Part shown: positions 49,618 through 56,982 of the stretch, one piece after another
How the letters are laid out: every line of letters begins with the position of its first letter
How positions within the stretch are numbered: the stretch's first letter is position 1
Source: Roseivivax lentus
GTDB lineage: Bacteria; Pseudomonadota; Alphaproteobacteria; Rhodobacterales; Rhodobacteraceae
Direction of reading: 5' to 3'
Assembly: GCF_900156805.1 (NCBI RefSeq)
Contig: NZ_FTOQ01000004.1
Coordinates: forward strand, 281,835-345,834
DNA length: 64,000 bases
Position numbers and translations under genes: made by a program
Notes under the pieces: generated by a model
Seen by the model: only the letters and a program-made list of their open reading frames with translations
Database searches by the model: none
Told to the model about the DNA's origin: nothing

Positions 49618-50451
49618 ATGTCTTCCCTCGCAGGCACGCCGAAGCCCTCGCTGCCATCCCGTGCGCTCTTGCTCTTCGTCCTGCTGACCTTCGGCGTCAC
49701 CTGGGGCGTGATCGGCGGCTACATCTACTTCCCGGAGCGCGCCGCCGGGACCTTCGGCGCGATCAGCGGCAGCCATCCGCTCTATTTCCTGGCCACATGG
49801 GCGCCGGGGATCGCCGGATGTCTGCTCGTGCTGGGCTTCGGCGACCTGCGCGGTCTGCGCGCTTTCCTCTCCCGGCTGCTCTACTGGCGTTGCGACCCGG
49901 TCTGGTGGGCCTTCATCCTGATCGGCATCCCGCTCGTGTTCATGGCCGGGTCGCTCATCAAGGGCGGGCCGCTGCTGACGCCCCTGCCGCCCGAAGGGGC
50001 CGGGCCGCTTTTTGCCTTGATGATCATGATGCTGTTTCTCGGCCCGATGGAGGAATTCGGCTGGCGCGGAGTCGCCCAGCCCCTTCTGCAGCGCCACGTG
50101 GCGCCGTTCTGGGCCGGAGCCATCATCGGTGCGGCCTGGGGCATCTGGCACCTTCCGGCCTTCTACCTCGCGGGCGTGGTCTTCGCCGAATGGCGCTTTC
50201 TGCCCTTCTTCATCGGCAACGTCACCCTGGCCATCCTCGTCACACCGATCTTCAACAGCGCACGCGGCAGCCTGCTACTGCCGATGCTGTTTCACTGGCA
50301 GCTCATCAACCCGTTTTGGCCCGATGCGCGGCCCTGGGACACGTGGATCCTCGTGGCCGTCACCGCCGGCATCGTCTGGTGGCAGCGCGACGCGATGTTC
50401 TCGCGCGCAGGCGCCGTGACGGACGTGATCCCGTCCCGTCCGCGATCATGA
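49618..50451 (+). CDS. CPBP family intramembrane glutamic endopeptidase
   Basis: A 277-aa membrane protein with about seven helices and the CPBP motifs: MEEFGWRGVAQPLL (EExxxR), then GIWHLPAF (FxxxH-like) and FHWQLIN. These enzymes cut within membranes or process CAAX-like tails; the target here is unknown. The stop overlaps the start of the downstream hydrolase gene (ATGA). The preceding 264 bp hold no gene that I can support. Confidence 0.85.
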   Translation: MSSLAGTPKPSLPSRALLLFVLLTFGVTWGVIGGYIYFPERAAGTFGAISGSHPLYFLATWAPGIAGCLLVLGFGDLRGLRAFLSRLLYWRCDPVWWAFILIGIPLVFMAGSLIKGGPLLTPLPPEGAGPLFALMIMMLFLGPMEEFGWRGVAQPLLQRHVAPFWAGAIIGAAWGIWHLPAFYLAGVVFAEWRFLPFFIGNVTLAILVTPIFNSARGSLLLPMLFHWQLINPFWPDARPWDTWILVAVTAGIVWWQRDAMFSRAGAVTDVIPSRPRS

Positions 50452-51398
50452 GCACCCGGCGCGGCCTGCTGTTCGGGCTGGGTGCGCTTGCACTGGGCGG
50501 CGCGGGCTACGCCACCGGTGCCTTCCGCGAGGCGCGTGCCCAGACCGACACGCGCCTTTTCGGGCAGAGCGACGTGATCCAGACGCGCGCGGGCGCGATG
50601 GAATACGCCGTTGCCGGGCACGGGCCGCCCCTGATGATGATCCACGGAACCGGTGGCGGCTTCGATCAGGGCCTGCTTTTCGCATCCGGCCTGCGGGCCC
50701 GCGGGTTCCGCATCGTCGCGCCGTCGCGCTTCGGATATCTGGGCAGCGCCTATCCCGAAGATGCCTCGCCCGCGCATCAGGCCGATGCCCTGGTCGATCT
50801 GCTGGATCATCTGGGCATCGGGCGACTTGCCGTCGCGGGAGGGTCAGCCGGGGCGCTGACCGCTGCGGAATTCGCGCGGCGTCACCCCGAACGCTGCGCG
50901 CAGCTCGTCCTGATCGTGCCAGCGGCGAATCTCACGAACCGCGATCCGGTCGCCTTCACCGCGCTGCAACGCCTCGCGGTGGCCGCCATGTTGGGCTCGG
51001 ATGCCTGGTTCTGGGCCCTGTCACGTCTGGCCCCGCGCCAGATGATCCGCACCCTTCTGGCGACGGAACCGGCGCTGCTCGACCGGGTCGCGCCGAGCGA
51101 ACGCCGCCGGGCGCTGACGATCCTCGATCAGATCATGCCCGTCAGCCGCAAGCTGGCCGGGATGCGGAACGACGGGATACGGGCGGGGACGCCTTCACCC
51201 ACCGACTACGCGCGTATCACGGTGCCGACCCTGATCCTGTCCTGCGAGGACGATCTCTTCGGAACCGCCGAGACCGCCCGGCTTCTGGCTGCGCGGATCC
51301 CCGGAGCGCGGCTGACGATCTTTCCCGATGGCGGTCACATCTGGCTGGGCCGTGACACCGCCCTGACAGACGAGATCGCCGCTTTCATCCCTCATTGA
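50448..51398 (+). CDS. Alpha/beta hydrolase, probably exported or membrane-anchored
   Basis: A 316-aa protein. The N-terminus (MSTRRGLLFGLGALALGGAGYATGAF) has a twin-arginine-like start and hydrophobic core. The hydrolase fold shows MMIHGTGGGFDQG (oxyanion hole), the nucleophile elbow GGSAGA, the acid in CEDDLFG, and the catalytic His in DGGHIWLG. The substrate is unknown. It is translationally coupled to the CPBP gene. Confidence 0.85.
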   Translation: MSTRRGLLFGLGALALGGAGYATGAFREARAQTDTRLFGQSDVIQTRAGAMEYAVAGHGPPLMMIHGTGGGFDQGLLFASGLRARGFRIVAPSRFGYLGSAYPEDASPAHQADALVDLLDHLGIGRLAVAGGSAGALTAAEFARRHPERCAQLVLIVPAANLTNRDPVAFTALQRLAVAAMLGSDAWFWALSRLAPRQMIRTLLATEPALLDRVAPSERRRALTILDQIMPVSRKLAGMRNDGIRAGTPSPTDYARITVPTLILSCEDDLFGTAETARLLAARIPGARLTIFPDGGHIWLGRDTALTDEIAAFIPH

Positions 51399-51417
51399 GC
51401 CTGCAAGGAGGACCGTG

Positions 51418-51713
51418 ATGTCCTGGACCCGTGTCAGATTGACCACCTTCGGGGGCCCCGATGAACTGAAGCTCGAAACCGTGACCGACCTGCCCGTGCC
51501 CGCGGCGGACGAGGTCCGCGTGCGGGTCCTCGTGACCAGCGCCGCCTTCACCGACGTGATGATCCGCAACGGGCTTTACCCGGACGTGAACGCGAAGCCG
51601 CCCTTCACCCCCCGGCTACGACATGGTCGGGATCGTCGATGCACTGGGCCGGGATGCGACGCGGTTTCGGCCCGGCGACCGCGCGGCCGACCTGACCACC
51701 ATCGGCGCCTATG
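51418..51713 (+). pseudogene. MDR-family NADPH:quinone reductase/alcohol dehydrogenase, frameshifted and truncated
   Basis: The first 66 residues (MSWTRVRLTTFGGPDELKLE ... NAKPPFTP) are a normal MDR N-terminus with a good AAGGAGGA site. At the run of six Cs (51608-51613) one extra C shifts the frame. In the next frame the match resumes as GYDMVGIVDALGRDATRFRPGDRAADLTTIGAY and then stops at about 51713. About 230 C-terminal residues, including the whole cofactor domain, are gone. Confidence 0.72.
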
Positions 51714-52402
51714 AGCGAGGTCTGCTGCGGCGAGGTGACGCGCGGCTGGTACTGCTGGATCGACGCCACGAAGTTGTCGATATCCGCACGGGTCTGCTCA
51801 AGCGCGCCAACGTAAAGCCCGCGCGTGTGCGTCAGGTCGCCCACGACGGCCTTTATGATCCGGTTGTCGACATCGACCTTCTGGCGGATCCGGCTGATCT
51901 CCGCGCTGGCGACGGCGCCGTCGCCACCGGAGCGTACGTTCTACTCCACTTGCGAAATCTGGCGCAGACCGCGCTGGTTCAGCGAGGTCAGACGAGCCGG
52001 GCACGCCTGGTCCGTCAGGATCGGCAGGAAATCGACGCCACCTTCGCCGGTTCCCTCGTTGGCCTCAGAGCCGCCCAGGGCTGAGATCACGTCCGGCGGC
52101 GGCGTCGTTCCTGCAATCGGCGGCACGGAACTGCCACTTATCGAAGCCGGGCCCGACACGCCCCCCGCGACTCCACCCGTCACGCCGACGGATTGCTCCA
52201 GCGCGGACAAGGCGGCGTCGACCTCGTCGAAGGTGACCTGGGCGGCTGCTCCGGACATGGCGCCCGCAAGCAGCAGCGAAGCGGTCAGGCACCTGGATGG
52301 AGATGACCTGACCGCCCGCGCGACACACAATACGCCGCGTACAGGTTCCCGGCCGACAGCGGTGCTCAATCTCACTAATTTGCAACTGACCACCTGAAGC
52401 AC
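51714..52402 (-). pseudogene. Decayed secreted-protein gene with in-frame amber stop
   Basis: One minus-strand frame reads LTASLLLAGAMSGAAAQ (signal peptide core), then a Gly/Ser/Pro-rich linker and CPARLTSLNQRGLRQISQVE. It meets TAG (51941-51943) and continues as a plausible helical protein (AEISRIRQKVDVDNRIIKAVVG ... IDNFVASIQQYQ) until it runs into the MDR remnant. No convincing start codon precedes the signal peptide. The family is not recognised. It looks truncated at both ends. Confidence 0.45.
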
Positions 52403-52658
52403 CCGACCGTGGAATCGCCTGCTGCGATCACTGTTAACGGGTCGGAATCCGAATGTGCCCGGACCTGAGTCCGGTCAATTTCACTTGGGGCTCGGGCCAT
52501 TGGTGCAGATCGCAGTCACAATACTTGCAACCCTCTGGTCTGTATGCACAAATGCGCAGGGGATAAGCCTCTAAATTAGTGCGAATGATGCGCGAACCCC
52601 GCGCCGAGGGCCTCTTTGAAGGCGCGGTGCGGGTCGCTGGTATCTGTGGGGGAAATTC

Positions 52659-53753
52659 GTGAACAAAGAGAACCTGGCCTTTTGGGACAAAACCCTTCCG
52701 CTGAAGCTCATGGAGGCGATCAAGGAGCCCCAGAAATGGGGTGAAGTGCTCGAGACGATCATGCGGATTACCGGCGCCAAAGCCGCGATCATCACGCTGC
52801 GCGACAAGCAGACATGCCAGATCGTCAACGATGTCGAGCTCGAGGAAAAATTCCATTCCCCACTCATCCGCGGTTTCACCACGGAAGCGATCGTGCATTA
52901 CCTGACGAACCTACGCACGATCGATCCGTGGGCCGAATTCCAGCGCACTTATTACCCGCATCGCCCGGTCCAGATGTCCACCGTGTGCCCGAAGGACTCG
53001 GTCGAGGATCAGCGTTTCTTCGAGTGGCTGAGCGAGCTCGGTTTCAACGACACGATCGTTTTCGAACTCGACCGCATGTCCGGGTACTGGACCGCGATCA
53101 ACCTGTTCCTCGAATCGCCGACATCGTCGGAAGCCCGCAGGGCGCTCGACTTCGCCAACGAGTATTACGACCTGATCCGCAATGCCTGGGTCACCTCGCA
53201 GGCGCTGACCAAGACACGGCAATCGAGCGCGGCCCTGATGGGACGGGCGGCGGGGGCCGGCTCTCCGATCTGCATCGCCGGCGCGAATGGCGAGCTTCTG
53301 GAAAGCAACGAGCATTTCGACGCGTTTCTGCAAAGCGGTGCGATCCGTCTGTCCGGCAGCAAGCGCAAGATCAGCTTCGCCAACGCGGTCAACATTATCG
53401 GTCTCGAGCAATGGGAACAGCACGAATTCCTGCGCCACGACGCCGAGATGCCGCCCGTCGTGCTTCTCGCATCCCCGCTCGATCCCGACCCGATCTTCGC
53501 CGGAAAACGCGAGCGCCTCTGGCTACTGACCTGCACCTCCAAGGGATCCGAGGCGCGCGCGGCGATCGAGGCGCGACCGGATCTCGACACGTTGACCCGG
53601 CAGGAGCGCGCGCTTTACGGCGGGATCGCCGAGGGGCATTCGGTGGAACAGGCCGGCAGCGCGCTGGGACTGAAGCGATCGCGCAGTTTCGAGGTCTGGT
53701 CCTCGGTCAAGACCAAGCTCGGCATCCGGAGCGCGCACCAGCTGCGCCAGTAG
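52659..53753 (+). CDS. LuxR-type helix-turn-helix transcriptional regulator
   Basis: A 364-aa regulator. The last 55 residues (LTRQERALYGGIAEGHSVEQAGSALGLKR ... VKTKLGIRSAHQLRQ) form a LuxR-type DNA-binding domain. The N-terminal 290 residues have no obvious acyl-homoserine-lactone motif and may be a PAS/GAF-like sensor. The GTG start at 52659 has GGGGGAA upstream. The preceding 256 bp hold no gene that I can support. Confidence 0.78.
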   Translation: MNKENLAFWDKTLPLKLMEAIKEPQKWGEVLETIMRITGAKAAIITLRDKQTCQIVNDVELEEKFHSPLIRGFTTEAIVHYLTNLRTIDPWAEFQRTYYPHRPVQMSTVCPKDSVEDQRFFEWLSELGFNDTIVFELDRMSGYWTAINLFLESPTSSEARRALDFANEYYDLIRNAWVTSQALTKTRQSSAALMGRAAGAGSPICIAGANGELLESNEHFDAFLQSGAIRLSGSKRKISFANAVNIIGLEQWEQHEFLRHDAEMPPVVLLASPLDPDPIFAGKRERLWLLTCTSKGSEARAAIEARPDLDTLTRQERALYGGIAEGHSVEQAGSALGLKRSRSFEVWSSVKTKLGIRSAHQLRQ

Positions 53754-54220
53754 CAACGGCGCGCAAATAAATTCCACCGGGCGCAACCACCCGCAACGAC
53801 CCGCAACCGGGTCCGCCCCACCATCCTCTAGCCCGTCCTTGTCAGCACGGCTGCCCAAGCCTGCTGCGCCCTCTGGCGAACCAAGGAGATCGACGGCATG
53901 AGGCATTTCGTCGTTCACGATCGCTGAAAAGATTGTCCGAGTGCCTGAACGAAAAACTACTGTGCGATGTTGTCATTCTTTCAGATTTCTAAGCGGGCCT
54001 GCATGGAGCCATGTCGTGGGCTTCAGATCATTGACGGTCGGTTCATTCGGCACTTGAAGCTCTGCGATTTGCACATTGCCTGAATTGACGTACGTGTATT
54101 CTATGGCTTGTCCAGAAAATGAAATTATCAACCGGGAGAATGGGCTTTTGCGAATTCGCATTCGTCAACATAGGTTTCGCACAAGCTTCACCCATTCTTT
54201 TCCGTCGGCGAGCCAGAACG
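53754..54220. other. Gene-poor stretch left of the integrated element
   Basis: This is 467 bp of mixed, partly AT-rich DNA without a supported gene. A minus-strand frame at 53973-54161 reads FSGQAIEYTYVNSGNVQIAELQVPNEPT and looks like the tail of a real protein, but has no supported start. It may be a fragment of an earlier insertion. Confidence 0.5.
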
Positions 54221-54275
54221 CAAAAAGCCGCGTCCATATTGGGCGCGGCTTGTTGGCGTTATTTGGTTGCGGGAG
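54221..54275 (-). repeat. Relic module: terminator plus last 12 nt of tRNA-fMet
   Basis: On the minus strand this reads CTCCCGCAACCA (54264-54275, identical to the last 12 nt of the tRNA-fMet at 63906), a 12-nt spacer, an 11-bp hairpin (54225-54251) and TTTTTG. The same order is seen downstream of the intact tRNA. I infer an old attachment-site scar. Confidence 0.6.
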
Positions 54276-54310
54276 GGCGCAGCAGACGATCCCGGCGCGC
54301 GGGAGGTACA

Positions 54311-54344
54311 AAAGCAAAAACCTCCGCGGCAGGACCGGCGGAGG
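54311..54344 (-). terminator. Terminator displaced from the tRNA-fMet gene
   Basis: A 7-bp hairpin (cctccgc/gcggagg) is followed on the minus strand by TTTTTG. It lies 15 bp from the 21-bp tRNA-end repeat at 54360. Before the element inserted, this would have been the terminator just after tRNA-fMet. Confidence 0.6.
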
Positions 54345-54359
54345 CATCGCAAGTATCGT

Positions 54360-54380
54360 TGGTTGCGGGAGCAGGATTTG
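54360..54380 (+). repeat. Left attachment-site repeat (21 bp)
   Basis: TGGTTGCGGGAGCAGGATTT plus G, identical to 63906-63926 in the same orientation. It equals the last 21 nt of the tRNA-fMet gene, including CCA. Bases on both sides differ from the right copy, so the repeat is exactly 21 bp. Confidence 0.9.
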
Positions 54381-54455
54381 GTCTTTGGCGAACGATTTTG
54401 CAGGTGAGACGGTGATCTGCGCCTCCGCGCGCGCTCTGCGCGCGGGGCGAAGCCT

Positions 54456-54884
54456 TCACGCCTGGCTTTCGGCGGCATCGGACTTTGATTGCGCGCCATC
54501 GTCGGCGGCCGCCTTGGCTGCTTCTTCCTCAGCCTTCCACTGATCGACCTGCTCCTGCGCCCGCTCTGCGACGCCTTCCGGCGCCTTGGCGTGCTTGAAC
54601 ATCCGGCGGCGGTTGGTGGCGGTGGCGAAGCAGCCGAGTTCGAAGAAGACGTCTTCGATCTGGTCGGGCGCCGTTTCTTCCAGCCAGTCGAGCCAGGCGT
54701 CGAAGGTCTCAGCGATGGCCGTGCGGGCCTCTCGCTGGATCTTGTCGTCCTTGCGGGCTTGCTTGTCGGCGATGTTGCCGATCGAGACCATCGCCTTCTG
54801 CATGCGAGCCTCCATGGCGGGGGTCATTGCGAACTGCGACGAGCGGGGCTTGCGGGCGGGTTTCTGGGACAGCGATTTCTTCAT
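54456..54884 (-). CDS. Hypothetical protein of the mobile element
   Basis: A 142-aa protein with a basic N-terminus (KKSLSQKPARKPRSSQF), a helical middle with EARTAIAETFDAWLDWLEETAPDQIEDVFFELGCFAT, and an Ala/Glu/Lys-rich tail. I do not recognise the family. It lies downstream of the relaxase gene on the same strand, separated by a terminator hairpin; a plasmid-type accessory role is possible. Confidence 0.68.
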   Translation of the reverse strand: MKKSLSQKPARKPRSSQFAMTPAMEARMQKAMVSIGNIADKQARKDDKIQREARTAIAETFDAWLDWLEETAPDQIEDVFFELGCFATATNRRRMFKHAKAPEGVAERAQEQVDQWKAEEEAAKAAADDGAQSKSDAAESQA

Positions 54885-54964
54885 TTGAGATACTCCGGTT
54901 GAACGGTTGCGATGTCACCGGAGCCTTGGGTTTATCGCCCGCCGCATCCGGCTTGCGCAACAAA

Positions 54965-54991
54965 TGGAGTCGCAGCCGGTGACCGACTCCA
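54965..54991. terminator. Terminator hairpin downstream of the relaxase gene
   Basis: An 8-bp stem (TGGAGTCG/CGACTCCA) with an 11-nt loop. The plus strand continues with TTTTCC and the minus strand with TTTG. It lies between the relaxase stop and the next minus-strand gene. Confidence 0.6.
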
Positions 54992-55117
54992 TTTTCCGAA
55001 GGCGAAAAATCTCTTGCGGCGGATTCCGACGGCCTAAACGCTTGTAATAGAGAGAGAATATTTTCACCCCCCAGCATCCATGACCTTTCATGTGAAAGAA
55101 TCCGTGCCTTTGCGCCG

Positions 55118-56347
55118 TCACTGCGGCTCCTCGAACCGTGAGTTCGGCCCCTTCGAACGCCCCTTCACCCGCGGATCGAGCGCCATGATCTTCGCGGTCA
55201 GCGTTCGTCGGATCTGCGCGATCCGCTCCCGCTGGTCTTGCGAGAACGCGCGGGCGATCTCGAGGATGATCTCATCCGCCGCCCTGATCTCCGCGACCTC
55301 GGACGCGATGTGCTCTTGGGCCTCGCGACGCGCCTTCTCTTCGGCCCTCGCACCGAGCCGCTTTGCCACTGCCCGGAAGGCCTTGCGCGCGGAGGCAAAT
55401 CCGAGAGTTGCCTTCTTGACCGATGGTTGAGTTTGGGGGTTCCCGTTTGCCTTGGCGGTCTTGACCGGGCGACCGTCGGTGTCGATCTCGCCCGCCGCCA
55501 CCGCGTCGGCAAAGGCCAGGACGGTTGCCGCGTCGTCTTCGCGTTCGACGAGATCGCGCTCGCGGATCTCGACTTCAGCGGCCTTCTCGGCGAGGCGCTT
55601 TTCCTCTTTCACGCGCCACTCTGTGGGTCGGACATGCCGCGGATTGATCGGAGGTGTCCGACCGTCGTTCAGCGCGTCGCGGATGGCCTGCTTTCGTTTC
55701 TCGCCGCGCACCAGACCGATTTCGTTGAACCACTCGCCGACGCTGTCCTGCGCGGCCTCGTAATCCTTGATAAGCGGATGGATCGAGGGCTGCAGAACAC
55801 GGCACTCGGTCCCGTATTTTTTGACTGTCGCGCGCGGCATGATGACAGCGTGGATATGATAGGCTTGTTCGTCGAGATCGGCGCGCGCATGGATCACATC
55901 GTCGCCGAAGTTGTCGCGCAGCCAGGCGACGGCGCGCTCCTCGAACAGCTCCTCTTGGGAGGTGCTGAACTCGACGTCGCTGCTCTCGGTCTGCTCGAAC
56001 CAGTCCTTGTTGGCAGTCAGGATGAGTTCGCGCATCGGTCCGTGCCGCGACGCTCGCCAGGGATCCCGGGGCCCTTCGGTCCGCCGCTTCTTGAGATCCT
56101 TGCGACGGTTCCGCCGATCAAGGTCCTCGAGTTCAGCCGCGAAAGTCTCGACCTTCATCAGCTCGATCTCGGCACGCGCCTCTTCCGCCCAGGTCTCGGA
56201 GCCGATCAGGCGGCGGGGCTTGGGCTTGTTCCGGTCGATGTGTCCGAGGTCGCCGCCCTTGCGATAGCGATGCGCCTCGTAGCCACCGATATCGCTCGGG
56301 TCCATCCCCTCGAACCGCAGAACCACCGGGTGCTTCTTGCTTGCCAT
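55118..56347 (-). CDS. MobV-type relaxase (plasmid recombination/mobilization protein)
   Basis: A 409-aa Pre/Mob-like relaxase that nicks the origin of transfer. The catalytic region has AHRYRKGGDLGHIDRNKPKPRR near residues 25-46 and the metal-binding HIH triad at 164-166 (DEQAYHIHAVIMP). The C-terminal 180 residues are charged and helical, likely coiled coil. The ATG at 56347 has GGAGG upstream. With no conjugation genes present, it marks the element as mobilizable. Confidence 0.82.
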   Translation of the reverse strand: MASKKHPVVLRFEGMDPSDIGGYEAHRYRKGGDLGHIDRNKPKPRRLIGSETWAEEARAEIELMKVETFAAELEDLDRRNRRKDLKKRRTEGPRDPWRASRHGPMRELILTANKDWFEQTESSDVEFSTSQEELFEERAVAWLRDNFGDDVIHARADLDEQAYHIHAVIMPRATVKKYGTECRVLQPSIHPLIKDYEAAQDSVGEWFNEIGLVRGEKRKQAIRDALNDGRTPPINPRHVRPTEWRVKEEKRLAEKAAEVEIRERDLVEREDDAATVLAFADAVAAGEIDTDGRPVKTAKANGNPQTQPSVKKATLGFASARKAFRAVAKRLGARAEEKARREAQEHIASEVAEIRAADEIILEIARAFSQDQRERIAQIRRTLTAKIMALDPRVKGRSKGPNSRFEEPQ

Positions 56348-56982
56348 GTCTGACCTCCAAACGTTGAGGTCAGAAAATGGGTTGATGTTTTCCCGCACCG
56401 GAGAAATCGCCCAGACGCAGCCACGAACGGATGTGTGGGGTCATTACTCACTAAACAGCCCGCACTCCGGCACCTGCGGTGCCTGCGTTCGGCCTGCCGT
56501 TCGCCCGGGGCGCTGCCCCGGAACCCCGCCCGCCGGGGGCACCTGTGCGGCGGGCACTCCTGCGCGGAGGGCGGCAAGGTCATCGTTCCGCACTCCCCTT
56601 GCAACCCCTGCTCCCGGGGGAGCGTCGTTCCGCACTCCTCCCCCGAACCCCCGCCTGCTCGCAGGGGCCGTTCGCCACGCCCCTGCACCCCGAGGCCGTT
56701 AGTGCGAGGCGCGCCGCGCCGGAGAAGAGAACGCTTTTCGGAGCGTTCTCATCACCGGCGCCGGTCGGGGTAATGATGATGGGTTTCCAGACATTCGCGG
56801 CGGTCCGCTCGGATGGCGGCGATCCGCATGTAGCCGTTCACTAACTGACCTGCTCGGAGGACACCACTTCGTCGCATTTGCGACGTCGACGCGCTGTCCT
56901 AAAGCAAAACCTCATGATGCGTCCCCCTTGCCAGCGAGGCCACTCAGTCCGATAACTAAGCGACCAATGTGCGAGGCTGGTT
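56348..56982. other. 635-bp gap between relaxase and reverse transcriptase genes; candidate oriT and/or RNA region
   Basis: There is no supported gene. It contains two copies of TCGTTCCGCACTCC (56582-56595 and 56626-56639), a perfect 9-bp hairpin GAGAACGCT/AGCGTTCTC (56727-56750) and a CCGGCGCCGG palindrome beside it. The left part is very GC-rich and the right part AT-richer. Origins of transfer usually lie just upstream of MobV genes, so an oriT here is likely. A non-coding RNA for the reverse transcriptase is also possible. Confidence 0.5.

Noticed and set aside
51623..52084. Plus-strand 153-codon frame after the MDR fragment
   Set aside because: Its first 30 codons are the frameshifted MDR remnant and the rest is antisense to the decayed minus-strand gene.
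54119..54415. Plus-strand frame ending AGAGFGLWRTILQVRR
   Set aside because: It has no ribosome site or protein-like start. Its end belongs to the recombinase frame of the excised circle, so it is a chimera across the attachment site.
56400..56850. Several 70-120-codon frames in the GC-rich gap upstream of the relaxase
   Set aside because: They have Arg/Pro/Gly-rich low-complexity products on all strands and no ribosome sites; the region looks non-coding.
56348..56982. Retron-type msr/msd RNA upstream of the reverse transcriptase
   Set aside because: I found no convincing pair of inverted a1/a2 repeats or branching-G stem, and the RT lacks the retron-typical VTG and NAxxH motifs. It is kept only as a possible RNA region.
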